Assembly (NCBI RefSeq): GCF_009832865.1
Contig: NZ_CP047130.1
Span: 1,240,001-1,304,000, forward strand
From: Colwellia sp. 20A7
GTDB taxonomy: Bacteria; Pseudomonadota; Gammaproteobacteria; Enterobacterales; Alteromonadaceae
Length of the DNA stretch: 64,000 nt
Direction: 5' to 3'
Numbering within the stretch: position 1 is the first letter of the stretch; the number at the start of each line of letters is the position of its first letter. The position numbers and the translations under genes are program-made. Below the pieces are notes generated by a model. That model did not search any database and was not told the origin of the DNA. It saw only the letters and a list, made by a program, of their open reading frames with translations. Shown here piece by piece: positions 1 through 10,145 of this stretch.

Positions 1-2294
1 CCTGCAGGAGACATCCAGTTAGCTGAAAGTTTTATACGATTCAATCTCTCACCGTCAGCACCAGCGATATCAGTACCAGCGATGTTAGTTAATGACTCAG
101 CTACAGCTAAACGAGCAGAAGCGCCAAAGTTAAGTAATGCAACTGGCGTACGTTCACCTAAAGCCATTGCTTCACCGTGGTAAGAGTCAAGTGCTGATGC
201 GGTAACACCACAATCGGCAACAGGCACCTGCCAAGGTCCAACCATTTGATCGCGGTTAACCATACCAGTAACACTGCGATCGCCAATGGTAATTAAGAAT
301 GTTTTTTCAGCAACTGTTGGTAAAGATAAAATTCTGTTCGCTGCATCTTCTAAGCTTACGTTGCTAAAATCTAATACATCACCAGCCGCTTTTGCTGATT
401 TTACATCTTTGATAATTTTAGGTGTTTTACCTAAAAGGACATCAAGCGGTAAATCAATAGGGGTATTTAATTTTTCATCATCTGCGAAATGTGAATCGGT
501 AACCGTTAAGTGCTCTTCTTCAGTAGCACGACCAACAACAGCATACGGTGCACGTTCGCGTTCACATATTTTTTCAAATGTTGCTAAATTTTTATCTGAA
601 ACAGCAATAACGTAACGTTCTTGAGATTCATTACACCAAATTTCATGTGGTGCCATACTACGTTCGTCATTTGGTACGTTGCGTAGTTCAAATACACCAC
701 CACGTCCGCCATCAGACACTAACTCAGGGAAAGCATTAGACAAACCACCTGCGCCAACATCATGAATAAAAGCTATTGGGTTTTCTTCACCTAACTGCCA
801 ACATTTATCGATAACTTCCTGACAACGACGTTCCATTTCTGGATTTTCGCGTTGAACAGAAGCAAAATCTAAGTTTTCAGCTGATTGACCTGAAGCCATT
901 GATGAGGCAGCACCGCCACCTAAGCCAATGTTCATTGCTGGGCCACCTAAAGCAATTAGGTTAGCGCCAACAATAATCTCACGCTTTTGTACATGTTCAT
1001 CACGTATGTTACCTAAACCACCGGCAAGCATAATTGGTTTGTGGTAACCACGTACCTCAACACCATTGAATGAGTTAACCTCTTCTTCGTAAGTACGGAA
1101 ATAACCTAGTATAGCTGGACGACCAAATTCATTGTTAAATGCTGCGCCACCTAATGGACCTTCCAGCATAATATCTAATGCAGTAACAATTCGACTTGGT
1201 TTACCAAAATCAGTTTCCCATGGTTGGACAAAATCGGGAATACGTAAGTTAGATACAGAGAAACCAACTAAACCTGCTTTAGGTTTTGAGCCTATACCTG
1301 TAGCGCCTTCATCACGAATCTCACCGCCACTGCCTGTTGCAGCACCTGGGTATGGTGAAATAGCAGTTGGGTGGTTATGGGTTTCAACTTTCATCAATAC
1401 TTGAATATCTTCATGGTGATAACCATAAACATTTGTTTCAGCATTAGGGAAGAAGCGACCACCTTTATTACCAACCATTACTGCAGCGTTATCACTGTAA
1501 GCGCTAAGTACGTAATCACTGTTTAGTTCATGAGTATTACGAATCATTTTAAATAATGATTTTTCTTGTTTAACGCCATCAATAGTCCAATCAGCGTTAA
1601 ATATTTTATGACGACAATGTTCTGAGTTTGCTTGAGCAAACATATATAGTTCAATATCGTGCGGGTTACGGCCTAATTTCGTGAAGTTTTCAAATAAATA
1701 GTTAACTTCATCTTCTGCAAGCGCTAAACCTAATTCAATGTTAGCGTTAACTAAAGCTGCTTTTCCGCCATTTTCAATATCAATCGCAGTAAGCTTACCT
1801 GGTTCACTGCTAGCAAATAATAAACTTGCTTGCTCAAAGTCGTTGAAAATACTTTCCATCATACGGTCGTGTAATAACGCGTTTAATTGTACTTCTTGCG
1901 CTGTAGTTAATGCTTCATCGTCTTGTATTGATACATAATAAGCAATACCGCGCTCTAAACGTACTACATTAGTAAGGCCACAATTGTGCGCTATATCGGT
2001 AGATTTTGATGACCAAGGAGAAATAGTGCCTGGACGAGGTGTCACTAATAAAAACCAACCGCTAGGCTGATGTTCTTCAATAGTAGGACCATAAGTAAGT
2101 AATTGCTGTAAAACATTTTCATCGTTTGAACTTAATGCTTCATTAAGTTGAGCAAAATGGGAAAATTCAGCATAAATATCATTTACTGGTAGCTGTAACT
2201 CTTCACATTGAGCTAATAATTTTTTAACTCTAAATTCCGAAAGTGCAGGAGCGCCACGAAGGTTTTTAATTAATGTCGTCTTAGGCATCGTCAT
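1..2294 (-). CDS. purL: phosphoribosylformylglycinamidine synthase, N-terminal part (cut by window edge)
   Basis: Cytoplasmic enzyme of de novo purine synthesis that makes FGAM from FGAR, glutamine and ATP. The minus-strand frame is open from 2294 to the first base of the window, giving about 764 of the roughly 1300 residues usual for the large single-chain gammaproteobacterial form; the C-terminal glutaminase part lies outside. The N-terminus (start [19 protein letters not shown]) and the long uninterrupted frame fit PurL. ATG codons at 2294 and 2288 are both possible and neither has a strong ribosome site. It is divergent from mltF, as in E. coli, so the 190 bp between them hold both promoters. 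Confidence 0.95.
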   Translation of the reverse strand, partial: MTMPKTTLIKNLRGAPALSEFRVKKLLAQCEELQLPVNDIYAEFSHFAQLNEALSSNDENVLQQLLTYGPTIEEHQPSGWFLLVTPRPGTISPWSSKSTDIAHNCGLTNVVRLERGIAYYVSIQDDEALTTAQEVQLNALLHDRMMESIFNDFEQASLLFASSEPGKLTAIDIENGGKAALVNANIELGLALAEDEVNYLFENFTKLGRNPHDIELYMFAQANSEHCRHKIFNADWTIDGVKQEKSLFKMIRNTHELNSDYVLSAYSDNAAVMVGNKGGRFFPNAETNVYGYHHEDIQVLMKVETHNHPTAISPYPGAATGSGGEIRDEGATGIGSKPKAGLVGFSVSNLRIPDFVQPWETDFGKPSRIVTALDIMLEGPLGGAAFNNEFGRPAILGYFRTYEEEVNSFNGVEVRGYHKPIMLAGGLGNIRDEHVQKREIIVGANLIALGGPAMNIGLGGGAASSMASGQSAENLDFASVQRENPEMERRCQEVIDKCWQLGEENPIAFIHDVGAGGLSNAFPELVSDGGRGGVFELRNVPNDERSMAPHEIWCNESQERYVIAVSDKNLATFEKICERERAPYAVVGRATEEEHLTVTDSHFADDEKLNTPIDLPLDVLLGKTPKIIKDVKSAKAAGDVLDFSNVSLEDAANRILSLPTVAEKTFLITIGDRSVTGMVNRDQMVGPWQVPVADCGVTASALDSYHGEAMALGERTPVALLNFGASARLAVAESLTNIAGTDIAGADGERLNRIKLSANWMSPA

Positions 2295-2354
2295 AGGGTA
2301 ATCACCAAGTTTTTATAGGTTTTTTGATCAGACTAAATATTGAGCTTAGCCTAA

Positions 2355-2367
2355 GCGAAAATTTCGC
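2355..2367. promoter_or_regulatory. 13-bp inverted repeat between purL and mltF
   Basis: GCGAAAATTTCGC is a perfect inverted repeat around a central A. It sits in the divergent promoter region, 61 bp before the purL start. It could be an operator. The odd centre does not fit the even-centred PurR consensus, so the regulator is unknown. Confidence 0.3.
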
Positions 2368-2484
2368 GCGTATTATAGTTTAAAAGTTAACTTTTAGTAA
2401 GCGTTAAAACTTCATGTTTATATGAAAAATCAACTTTAAAAAAAAGAGCTTGGCTAACAAGGAAATACACGACACAATTACATT

Positions 2485-3972
2485 ATGAAATTTATAATTT
2501 GTAATCCAAAAAAGACGTTAATAATAAGGAAAGTGTTTATTGCTTTTTTCTTATTAAGCGCGCTTTTTTCTTGTAGTGAAAAAAATCAACAAGTGACCTT
2601 TGAACGTATTGTGGAACGAGGTTATATCACTATTGGTACTTTATATGGTGCTAATAGTTTTTATACGCAAGGTAATGATATTCAAAGTAATGGCATGCAA
2701 ATGGATGCCTATGCAGGTTTTGAATATGAATTGGCGAAACAGTATGCTGACTATCTCAATGTAACGCTAAAAATTGTCCCAAGTTATTCTTTGGATGAAC
2801 TCTTTGCTATGCTAAATTCTGGTGAAGTTGACTTACTTGCTGCTGGGTTGGCTGTAACAGAAAAGCGTTTGCTTGATTTTGATTTTGCACCAAGTTATAC
2901 AGATATAAGTCAAAAATTGGTCTTTAAACAAGGTAATGTAAGACCGAGGGAACTTAGTGATTTAACTGGAACGTTAATGGTAACAGCTAGCTCTAGTCAT
3001 GTAGAAAGTTTGAACAAACTGAAGCAAGTTCATCCTGATCTTAAATGGATTGAAACAAGCGATTTTGACGGTGAAGAGTTACTGGCTAAATTACTTAATG
3101 ATGAAATAGACTATACCATTGTTGACAGTAATACGCTGGCGTCAAGTCGTCGCTATTATCCTGAAATTAGTATCGGTTTTACTATTCAAGAAACAGAGCC
3201 TTTAGCGTGGATGGTAAATAAAACTACTGACGACGCTATTTTAGCAAGTTTAGTCGAGTTTTTTGGTCAAGTTCATCACAATGGTTCTCTGTTGGCGCTA
3301 GATGATAAATATTATGGTCATATAGAACAGTTTAATTACGTAGAAACACGTACTTTTATTAAAGCGGTTAAAAGTAGATTGCCTGAGTATCAGGCGGTAT
3401 TTGAAAAATATAGCCAAGAAATCGATTGGCGATTACTGGCAGCAATTAGCTATCAAGAATCTCATTGGAGACCTCATGCTCGCTCGCATACCGGTGTACG
3501 AGGTATGATGATGTTAACCTTGGCTACGGCTAAACAAATGGGTATAAAAAGCCGTTTAGATGCAGAGCAAAGTATTCGAGGGGGCAGTAAATATTTCAGG
3601 CGTATGATAGCTAAAATGCCAGATAGAATTCCAAACCCAGATCGTATTTGGTTTGCGTTAGCGTCTTATAATGTTGGTTTTGGCCACTTAAATGATGCAC
3701 GTATTATCACGCAACAGCAAGGAGGAGATCCTGACCGTTGGGTGGAGGTAAAGTCTCGCTTACCATTATTACAACAAAAGAAATACTATAAAAACACAAG
3801 GTATGGTTACGCTCGAGGGACCGAACCTGTGCATTATGTAGATAATATTCGCCGTTATTACGACACGCTAACTTGGTTAGATGATAAGTCACAAGAAGCT
3901 ATAGAAGCCGCTGAAGATGCTGAAGTACTTGAAGCAATAGAGCAAGAATTAGAGCAAGTTACTAGCGAGTAA
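2485..3972 (+). CDS. mltF: membrane-bound lytic murein transglycosylase F
   Basis: Cleaves the glycan strands of peptidoglycan, acting from the periplasmic face of the envelope. The 495 residues (E. coli MltF has 518) comprise a hydrophobic N-terminus ending in a possible lipobox (LFSC, Cys30), a solute-binding-protein type 3 domain (about 35-290) and a C-terminal SLT goose-lysozyme-like domain (about 300-460). The catalytic glutamate is E325 in QESHWRPHA, followed by GVRGMMMLT and the [11 protein letters not shown] motif. The tail (about 470-495) is Glu/Ala-rich. It is divergent from purL as in E. coli, but tadA, which follows mltF there, is here more than 6 kb away. No good ribosome site precedes the chosen ATG. 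Confidence 0.93.
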   Translation: MKFIICNPKKTLIIRKVFIAFFLLSALFSCSEKNQQVTFERIVERGYITIGTLYGANSFYTQGNDIQSNGMQMDAYAGFEYELAKQYADYLNVTLKIVPSYSLDELFAMLNSGEVDLLAAGLAVTEKRLLDFDFAPSYTDISQKLVFKQGNVRPRELSDLTGTLMVTASSSHVESLNKLKQVHPDLKWIETSDFDGEELLAKLLNDEIDYTIVDSNTLASSRRYYPEISIGFTIQETEPLAWMVNKTTDDAILASLVEFFGQVHHNGSLLALDDKYYGHIEQFNYVETRTFIKAVKSRLPEYQAVFEKYSQEIDWRLLAAISYQESHWRPHARSHTGVRGMMMLTLATAKQMGIKSRLDAEQSIRGGSKYFRRMIAKMPDRIPNPDRIWFALASYNVGFGHLNDARIITQQQGGDPDRWVEVKSRLPLLQQKKYYKNTRYGYARGTEPVHYVDNIRRYYDTLTWLDDKSQEAIEAAEDAEVLEAIEQELEQVTSE

Positions 3973-4692
3973 CTATTCGTATTCTATATAGTTAAGAAGG
4001 ATTGGTGAAACTAATTCTCAGAGATACCTTAAAAAGCATTCATTAATCCGTTTTATATAATGCATAGTTTCCATCTCAATAATTGACTTTATTGACCATG
4101 CTGCAACAATCGCACTTTATTTCATTGAACTACTGCAACACATTTACGGGTTATTAAAAGGTGTGTTTTGCTGCTTTCCTCTATACAAAGTAGACAAGCT
4201 CATTAAGTCAATAGGGCTGAGCCAAAAGCCTCTTTTTGGTGCGCTTTGCCCTACAAAGAGGAACACCGAAATATTAATCGCTCTATTTATACATATAGAT
4301 GAGATGGAAAAAGCACTTGTTGTTCACGTCAAAAAAAGCCTCTAAGGGACGGTGTCGCGCAATAATTGTTTATAATTTCCCTAAGCATCCCATCCACTAA
4401 ACCGATAAAGTCAATAATTTACCCATCATAAAATGCTTAACATACTTATAAGAATTAAATCCTATTGCATAAGTAGAGTAATGGCTAAAGTAAAATTCTA
4501 AACAACGACTAACCGAAATTTATTTATTTTTTGTCATTGTTATGATTTTAAAACGACATAGCATTGTTCGTTTGATTAAAATACTGCTCACATTAATCTT
4601 ATTATTTTGATAAGCGGAGCTGATTTTTATGTTTATTTTATTTTTTAATAAGAGTTTTTTATATCAAAATGGAATAGAAATTGCTTTAATAC
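3973..4692. other. intergenic region without a convincing gene
   Basis: AT-rich stretch between mltF and the nuclease gene. A 60-codon frame at 4163-4345 has no ribosome site, a composition unlike a real protein and no recognisable domain. The part at about 4080-4360 is less AT-rich than its flanks and might be a remnant of an older sequence, but no terminal repeats or transposase motifs were recognised. A weak TGTCA-containing element lies near 4533. Confidence 0.4.
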
Positions 4693-4741
4693 TGACCGAA
4701 TGGTCAACAATTTTATCAGCGGAGTGCGTGTTGATATTTGT

Positions 4742-4763
4742 TGTCATTATATTGAAATAAAAA
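4742..4763 (+). promoter_or_regulatory. candidate PhoB box, upstream copy
   Basis: TGTCATTATAT followed directly by TGAAATAAAAA: two 11-bp half-sites in the direct-repeat register of PhoB boxes. The second half-site is degenerate. It lies in the first copy of the 107-bp duplication. Confidence 0.4.
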
Positions 4764-4848
4764 AATAAGATAATAATATTGAAATACAAAAATTAACAGT
4801 TGACCGAATGGTTATAAAATTATTAGCCAAGTACATGCTCAAATTTTT

Positions 4849-4870
4849 TGTCATTATATTGACATAAAAA
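4849..4870 (+). promoter_or_regulatory. candidate PhoB box, downstream copy
   Basis: TGTCATTATAT followed directly by TGACATAAAAA. The second half-site differs from TGTCATA by one base. The site ends 68 bp before the nuclease ATG, a spacing compatible with a Pho-dependent promoter. The same bases also read as an inverted repeat (TGTCA, 6 bp, TGACA), so a different dimeric regulator is an alternative. Confidence 0.5.
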
Positions 4871-4938
4871 ACTAAGGTGATTGTACTCAAATTCAAAAAC
4901 TAAGTGTTGAGCGCAGGCTTACATTATAAGGGAAAACT

Positions 4939-7900
4939 ATGAAATATAAATCTTCAGCGCTACTCGCGTTGATAATAACATCTTCAGTCCAGGCAAGTGA
5001 TCTTGTCATTACTGGCGTTATCGATGGACCGTTATCAGGGGGAACCCCTAAGGCGGTAGAAATTTTTGTTCTTAACGATATAGCTGACTTATCAGCATGT
5101 GGTTTAGGCTCAGCTAATAATGGTGGAGGGTCTGACGGACAAGAATATACTTTTAATAGTGGTCCAGCGACAGCGGGCAGTTATATTTACATTTCGAGCG
5201 AGAGTACTAATTTCGAAGCTTATCTAGGATTCCAACCTACCGATACAGCTGGAGCAATGGTTATAAACGGTGATGACAGTGTTGAACTGTTTTGCGATGG
5301 CGTTGTTGTGGATACCTTTGGTGATATCAACGTAGATGGTAACGGTGAGGCTTGGGAGTACCTTGATGGCTGGGCTTACCGTACTGCTAATACAGGCCCA
5401 GATGGAGTAACATTTGTTCTTGGTAGTTGGTCGTTTAGTGGCGCAAATGCCCTTGATGGTGAAGCTTCAAACGCTTCAGCAACCTCTGTATTTCCTCTTA
5501 AAAATTTTGCTGACGGTGAAAATAGCGAAGATGAAGACACTGGTACTGTAGATTCAAATGTTATCAGTGGTAGTGTTTGTACAAACTGTCCAAATGTTCC
5601 TAAAATTAAAGACGCTAGTCTTTTTGATGCCACTAGTTATTATGCTGCAGCACAAGCAGAAATTAATTTTAACTCTTCTGTATCGACTATAAAGTTAGTC
5701 TTAAGTGATATCATTGCAACTGATCATAAAAACTTATCTTATTCAGATGTCTGGACAGCATTAACTTATACAGATGAAGATCCAACCAATACTGATAACG
5801 TTATTTTATGGTATAGCAACCGTTCACAAGGCAAGGCAACGAACGGTAGTGGTGCTGCTAGTTCTGATCCTGATAATTGGAATCGTGAGCACTCGTGGGC
5901 TAAAAGCCATGGTTTTCCAAGCGATTCTTTTGAAGCTTACACAGATATTCATCATTTGAGACCAACAGATATTAGTATTAATAGTTCTCGCGGTAACTTA
6001 GATTTTGATAACAGTGATAGCCCTCTTGCTGAAAGCCCAATTAATAGTGTTGATAGTGATTCTTTTGAACCAAGAGATGACATCAAGGGTGATGTTGCCC
6101 GAATGATGTTCTATATGGACACGCGTTATGAAGGTACTGGCTCTGATTCTACGCCAGATTTAGAGCTAGTTAATCGTATAACGACTACAAGTGAAAGCAA
6201 GTTAGGCTTGTTATGCACATTAGTCGCTTGGAATGCAGCGGATCCTATCGATGCGTCTGAAGAGTTACGTAATAGCCGTATTTATGAGCTACAAGGTAAC
6301 AGAAACCCTTATATTGATAATCCTGCTTGGGTTGAAGTGATTTACCCTTCGGCCGGTTGTGGAGTTGATAGCAGCGATGACGGAACAGATGACGGAACAG
6401 ATGACGGTGATGAAGGAACTGATACTGGCACTGTAGTTTCTAGTGATATAATTATCAGCGGTGTGATCGATGGCTCTTTAAGTGGCGGCATACCAAAAGC
6501 AATTGAATTACATATCGTTAACGATATCGCTGATTTAAGTGTATGTGGTCTTGGCTCTGCTAACAATGGTGGTGGCTCAGATGGTCAAGAGTTCACATTT
6601 GATGCAGTTTCGGCTAGCGCAGGTGACTTTATCTATGTGGCATCTGAAACAACAGGGTTTAATACTTTCTTTGGTTTTTCCCCTGATTATACTGCTGGAA
6701 TGGCTGCTATCAATGGTGATGATGCCGTTGAACTCTATTGTAATGATGAAGTTGTAGATACCTTTGGTGATATCAACGTAGATGGTAACGGTGAAGCATG
6801 GGAGTACCTTGATGGTTGGGCTTACCGTAATGCTAATACAGGTCCTGATGGTAGTGATTTTGTATTAGCCAACTGGACTTTTAGCGGTCCTAATGCGCTA
6901 GATGGAGCAAGCGCTAATTCGTCAACAGACTTAGCTTTTCCAATTGGGACTTTCTATGTTGATGAAAAACTTGTTATTACTGGTGTAGCAGATGCTTCGT
7001 TATCTGGTGGCACGCCAAAAGTGATTGAATTCTATGCCGCGACAGACATTGAAGATTTGAGTATATTCGGTTTTGGCTCGGCTAATAATGGTGGCGGCTC
7101 TGATGGCCAAGAGTACACTTTCTCTGGTTCAGCAAGTAAAGGCGATTATATATATATCGCGTCAGAAAGCACAAACTTCGAAGTTTTCTTTGGTTTTGCT
7201 CCAACTGATACCACCAGTGTTGCTGGCATAAATGGTGATGATGCTGTTGAGCTGTTTAAAAATGGCGAAGTTGTTGATGTATTTGGTGATATCAACACCG
7301 ACGGTAATGGTGAAGCATGGGAGTACCTTGATGGCTGGGCATATCGTGTTTCTGGTACTGGCCCTGATGGCGCTACTTTCACGCTAGAAAATTGGTCTTT
7401 TAGTGGTATTAACGTTTTAGATGGTCAAAGTACGAATGATACAGCTACAACGCCTTTCCCAATAGCTTCTTTTTCTGGCAACGGAGCTGGAACTGGTGAT
7501 GGCGGTGATGATAATGGTTCAACAGTATCTATTGGTATGTGTGCAGATGAAGCGACGCTTATTAGTGCTGTTCAAGGTAATGGCTTTATTTCTCCTTTAG
7601 TGGATGAAACTATTCTTGTTGAAGGGATTGTTAGTGCGTCGTTTTCTGAATTAACGGGGTTCTTTGTACAAGAAGAAGTAGCTGACATGGATACTGATAG
7701 CTTAACATCAGAGGGTATATTTGTTTATTATGAAGGCGTATTACCAACAGTTGGTGATGTAGTCCGAGTAGTAGGTGATGTCGCTGAGTATTATGAAAGA
7801 ACTCAGATCGTAGCAACAGAAATATTAACAGGTTGTGGAACGGATTCAGCTATTGCAGTTTCATTGAGTTTACCTTTTTCTTCGAGCGAAGAAGTAGAAT

Positions 7901-9474
7901 CGTTAGAAGGTATGCTTGTTTCAAGTGCACAAAACTTGGTTGTAACAGATAATTACTATTTATCTCGATATGGCGAAGCGACTTTATCGTCAAAACGTTT
8001 GTATAATCCTACTAATTTATATAGCCCAGGTTCAGTTGAAGCTGTCGCGCTTGAAGCTGCTAATGCTTTAGATAAAATCATTCTAGATGATGGTGTAAAT
8101 GGTTCTAATCCTGAATCTGTTCCATACCCTACAGGTGGTTTGTCAGCGGGTAATAGCTTACGCTCTGGGGATACTGTTTTATCGCTAACAGGTGTTATGG
8201 ATTATAGTTTTGATAAGTATAGAGTGATTCCAACTGCCTCACCTAGCTTTGCGACAACGAATGTTCGTGAAAGTGAGCCTAGTTTGAGTTTAGGTAATCT
8301 TAAAGTGGCTAGCTTAAATGTGCTTAACTACTTCGTAACGCTCGATGATGGTGCTGTGTTATGTGGCCCTAGTGCAAGCTTAGATTGCCGTGGTGCAAAT
8401 GATGCTGTTGAGTTTGAACGTCAAAAAGCTAAAACAGTATCGGCAATTGTTGCAATGGATGCTGATGTTGTCGGCTTAATGGAAATCGAAAACAATGGTT
8501 TCGGTACAGGATCAGCAATTGCTGATTTGGTTTCAGCAATTAATGATGTTGTCGGGACTGATACCTATTCAATTGTTGACCCGGGGACCACTGTGGGCAC
8601 TGATGCTATTACCGTAGCGCTTATTTATAAGTCGAGTGTTGTCACTTTGAATGGAGCATTAAAAATTCTAGATAGTAGTAATTCTATCTCTGATGAAGAC
8701 GGTGCGTTGTTTGTTGATACTAAGAATCGTCCAGCTTTAGCTCAAGAGTTTTCTCTGGTTGAAAATGGCGAAGCATTTGTTGTTAGTGTTAACCATTTTA
8801 AATCTAAAGGCTCAAGTTGTGGTGCTAGCGATGATGATACAACTACTGGTCAAGGTAGCTGTAATTTAACTCGTACACGTGCTGCTCAGGCGCTAAGTGC
8901 CTTCCTAGATACTCAATTCCCTGATACAGCTACTTTAATCATTGGTGATTTGAATTCTTATGCGAAAGAAGATCCTATCAGTGCACTAGAGCAGTCAGGT
9001 TATACCAACCTAGTAAACTATTTTGGTGGCGCTACCGCTTATTCTTATTCTTTTGATGGTCAAGTGGGATATTTAGACCATGCATTAGGAAATAATAAAG
9101 CATTAGCCAAAGTAGTTGACGTTACTGAGTGGCACATTAACGCTGATGAACCTATCGCACTTGATTACAATATTGAATTTAAGGCTGATGCACATATAAC
9201 TGATTTCTATGCAGCTGATGCGTATCGTATGTCTGATCATGACCCTGTTGTGATTGCCCTGCAGTTTGATGCAGTTGTTGATGAAACTCCAGAGACTAAC
9301 GCAGATGTGAATCAAGATGGTAGTGTTGATTTTTCTGACTACATGGCCATTATCGGTATGCTTGGTAGCGTGACTGGTGATACTAACTTTGATGCTATTG
9401 CTGATTTCGATGAAGATGGTGCCATTAGTGCTGCTGATCTTCAGGTTTGGTATCAGTTATATATAAATCAATAA
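4939..9474 (+). CDS. secreted dual-nuclease: endonuclease I domain plus ExeM-type EEP nuclease, lamin-tail-like repeats and dockerin
   Basis: Predicted extracellular nuclease of 1511 residues that would degrade environmental DNA. Order of parts: signal peptide (1-19, ending VQA); lamin-tail-like domain 1 (about 20-190); endonuclease I domain (about 210-470) with NREHSWAKSHGFP at 315-327 and HHLRPTD at 338-344; an Asp/Gly/Thr linker (about 474-497); lamin-tail-like domains 2 (about 500-670) and 3 (about 675-850), which share long identical stretches with domain 1; an OB-fold-like region (about 870-1110); an endonuclease/exonuclease/phosphatase domain (about 1115-1445) with MEIENN (1181-1186), GDLN (1336-1339) and SDHD (1432-1435); and two EF-hand-like dockerin repeats (1455-1511). 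ExeM/Xds nucleases have the lamin-tail, OB and EEP parts; the inserted endonuclease I domain and dockerin tail are unusual. There is no GlyGly-CTERM. AAGGGAAAACT precedes the ATG as ribosome site. Confidence 0.88.
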   Translation: MKYKSSALLALIITSSVQASDLVITGVIDGPLSGGTPKAVEIFVLNDIADLSACGLGSANNGGGSDGQEYTFNSGPATAGSYIYISSESTNFEAYLGFQPTDTAGAMVINGDDSVELFCDGVVVDTFGDINVDGNGEAWEYLDGWAYRTANTGPDGVTFVLGSWSFSGANALDGEASNASATSVFPLKNFADGENSEDEDTGTVDSNVISGSVCTNCPNVPKIKDASLFDATSYYAAAQAEINFNSSVSTIKLVLSDIIATDHKNLSYSDVWTALTYTDEDPTNTDNVILWYSNRSQGKATNGSGAASSDPDNWNREHSWAKSHGFPSDSFEAYTDIHHLRPTDISINSSRGNLDFDNSDSPLAESPINSVDSDSFEPRDDIKGDVARMMFYMDTRYEGTGSDSTPDLELVNRITTTSESKLGLLCTLVAWNAADPIDASEELRNSRIYELQGNRNPYIDNPAWVEVIYPSAGCGVDSSDDGTDDGTDDGDEGTDTGTVVSSDIIISGVIDGSLSGGIPKAIELHIVNDIADLSVCGLGSANNGGGSDGQEFTFDAVSASAGDFIYVASETTGFNTFFGFSPDYTAGMAAINGDDAVELYCNDEVVDTFGDINVDGNGEAWEYLDGWAYRNANTGPDGSDFVLANWTFSGPNALDGASANSSTDLAFPIGTFYVDEKLVITGVADASLSGGTPKVIEFYAATDIEDLSIFGFGSANNGGGSDGQEYTFSGSASKGDYIYIASESTNFEVFFGFAPTDTTSVAGINGDDAVELFKNGEVVDVFGDINTDGNGEAWEYLDGWAYRVSGTGPDGATFTLENWSFSGINVLDGQSTNDTATTPFPIASFSGNGAGTGDGGDDNGSTVSIGMCADEATLISAVQGNGFISPLVDETILVEGIVSASFSELTGFFVQEEVADMDTDSLTSEGIFVYYEGVLPTVGDVVRVVGDVAEYYERTQIVATEILTGCGTDSAIAVSLSLPFSSSEEVESLEGMLVSSAQNLVVTDNYYLSRYGEATLSSKRLYNPTNLYSPGSVEAVALEAANALDKIILDDGVNGSNPESVPYPTGGLSAGNSLRSGDTVLSLTGVMDYSFDKYRVIPTASPSFATTNVRESEPSLSLGNLKVASLNVLNYFVTLDDGAVLCGPSASLDCRGANDAVEFERQKAKTVSAIVAMDADVVGLMEIENNGFGTGSAIADLVSAINDVVGTDTYSIVDPGTTVGTDAITVALIYKSSVVTLNGALKILDSSNSISDEDGALFVDTKNRPALAQEFSLVENGEAFVVSVNHFKSKGSSCGASDDDTTTGQGSCNLTRTRAAQALSAFLDTQFPDTATLIIGDLNSYAKEDPISALEQSGYTNLVNYFGGATAYSYSFDGQVGYLDHALGNNKALAKVVDVTEWHINADEPIALDYNIEFKADAHITDFYAADAYRMSDHDPVVIALQFDAVVDETPETNADVNQDGSVDFSDYMAIIGMLGSVTGDTNFDAIADFDEDGAISAADLQVWYQLYINQ

Positions 9475-9487
9475 AAAATAAAAATAG

Positions 9488-9510
9488 GCGACTTCGTTAA
9501 ACGAAGTCGC
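9488..9510 (+). terminator. hairpin between nuclease and PEP-CTERM genes
   Basis: Perfect 10-bp stem (GCGACTTCGT with ACGAAGTCGC) and a 3-base loop, 13 bp after the nuclease stop codon. It lacks a clear T-run, so it may be an attenuator or mRNA-stabilising hairpin that allows partial read-through into the next gene 31 bp on. Confidence 0.5.
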
Positions 9511-9541
9511 TATTCATTTCAATTTTAAATAGAGATATACG

Positions 9542-10123
9542 ATGAAAAATTTAATTACTAATAACAAAATATTCCGTTCTTTGACACTTGCTACTCTATT
9601 GTTAATGAGCGCTTTTAGTGCACAAGCTGGCTTAATATTGTCTTTTAGCGAGCCTGATGTAGAGGTCCAAGTGAATAATACTTTTACTCTTGACTTATAT
9701 GTAAATGTTACTGCACAGGTCGATTCTATTCTGGCTTGGGGGTTAGATCTTGACCTTTCTAATAGTAGCTTGCTTAACTTAAATAGCTTTACGTTAGGTA
9801 CTGATTTTATGACTATCTTTGGCTTAGATGATGGTATTGGTGGCGCCTCTCCTACCGGCCCATTATTTGGTAGTAACATATTACTTGGCTCGTTTGAATT
9901 TACTGCTTTAGCAGTTGGAGATACTGTTGCTAGTACTTCTAACAATGACCCTATTTTTGAAGGTTTTTTTACTACCCGCTTCTTTACGCCTACAGAATTT
10001 AATAGCGCATCAGCCAATATCTCTGTTGCTGATAGCTCCGCAGTTGCCGTTCCTGAACCTGCAACGTTGGGCTTTTTTATTATAGGTGCTTTAGCTCTAT
10101 TCGGATTACGTCGTAAGGTGTAA
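9542..10123 (+). CDS. PEP-CTERM protein with cohesin-like domain
   Basis: Exported protein of 193 residues: signal peptide (about 1-29, ending SAQA); a beta-rich domain (about 30-165) whose pattern resembles cohesins (a V..GNTFTLDLYVNV-type strand, then a WGLDLDLSNSSLL strand and a final LGSFEFTAL strand); and a C-terminal sorting signal VPEPATLG (170-177), hydrophobic helix and RRKV tail. PEP-CTERM tails are processed by an exosortase that is not in this window. The gene starts 67 bp after a nuclease that ends in a dockerin-like module, so a cohesin-dockerin partnership is a natural inference. The cohesin call rests on pattern only. A strong terminator follows. Confidence 0.75.
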   Translation: MKNLITNNKIFRSLTLATLLLMSAFSAQAGLILSFSEPDVEVQVNNTFTLDLYVNVTAQVDSILAWGLDLDLSNSSLLNLNSFTLGTDFMTIFGLDDGIGGASPTGPLFGSNILLGSFEFTALAVGDTVASTSNNDPIFEGFFTTRFFTPTEFNSASANISVADSSAVAVPEPATLGFFIIGALALFGLRRKV

Positions 10124-10145
10124 TTGAAATAACACGAATGAAAAA

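Larger units (their letters stand above)
4693..4912 (+). repeat. tandem duplication of about 107 bp upstream of the nuclease gene
   Basis: Two imperfect head-to-tail copies, about 4693-4800 and 4801-4912. Both begin TGACCGAATGGT and carry TTGTCATTATATTGA followed by an A-run near the middle and a related tail (ATTGAAATACAAAAATTAA against ACTCAAATTCAAAAACTAA). A more degenerate third copy may precede them from about 4585 (a GCGGAG core and TTTATTTTATT tract align). Each copy contains one PhoB-box-like element, so the duplication multiplies a candidate regulatory site. Confidence 0.75.

Noticed and set aside
286..1938. Open frames on the plus strand (286-615, 1132-1404, 1738-1938)
   Set aside because: They are antisense to the continuous purL frame, have no ribosome sites and no recognisable protein features.
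2355..2367. PurR operator before purL
   Set aside because: The inverted repeat has an odd centre and lacks the ACGCAAACG core, so it was listed only as an unassigned repeat.
4163..4345. 60-codon frame in the mltF-nuclease gap
   Set aside because: No ribosome site, no domain and composition unlike the neighbouring genes; probably chance.
5376..9315. Antisense and out-of-frame open frames inside the nuclease gene
   Set aside because: They arise from the repeated coding sequence and are shadows of the true frame.
9514..10017. 167-codon minus-strand frame over the PEP-CTERM gene
   Set aside because: The plus-strand protein has a signal peptide and sorting tail and so is the real gene; the antisense frame shows nothing recognisable.
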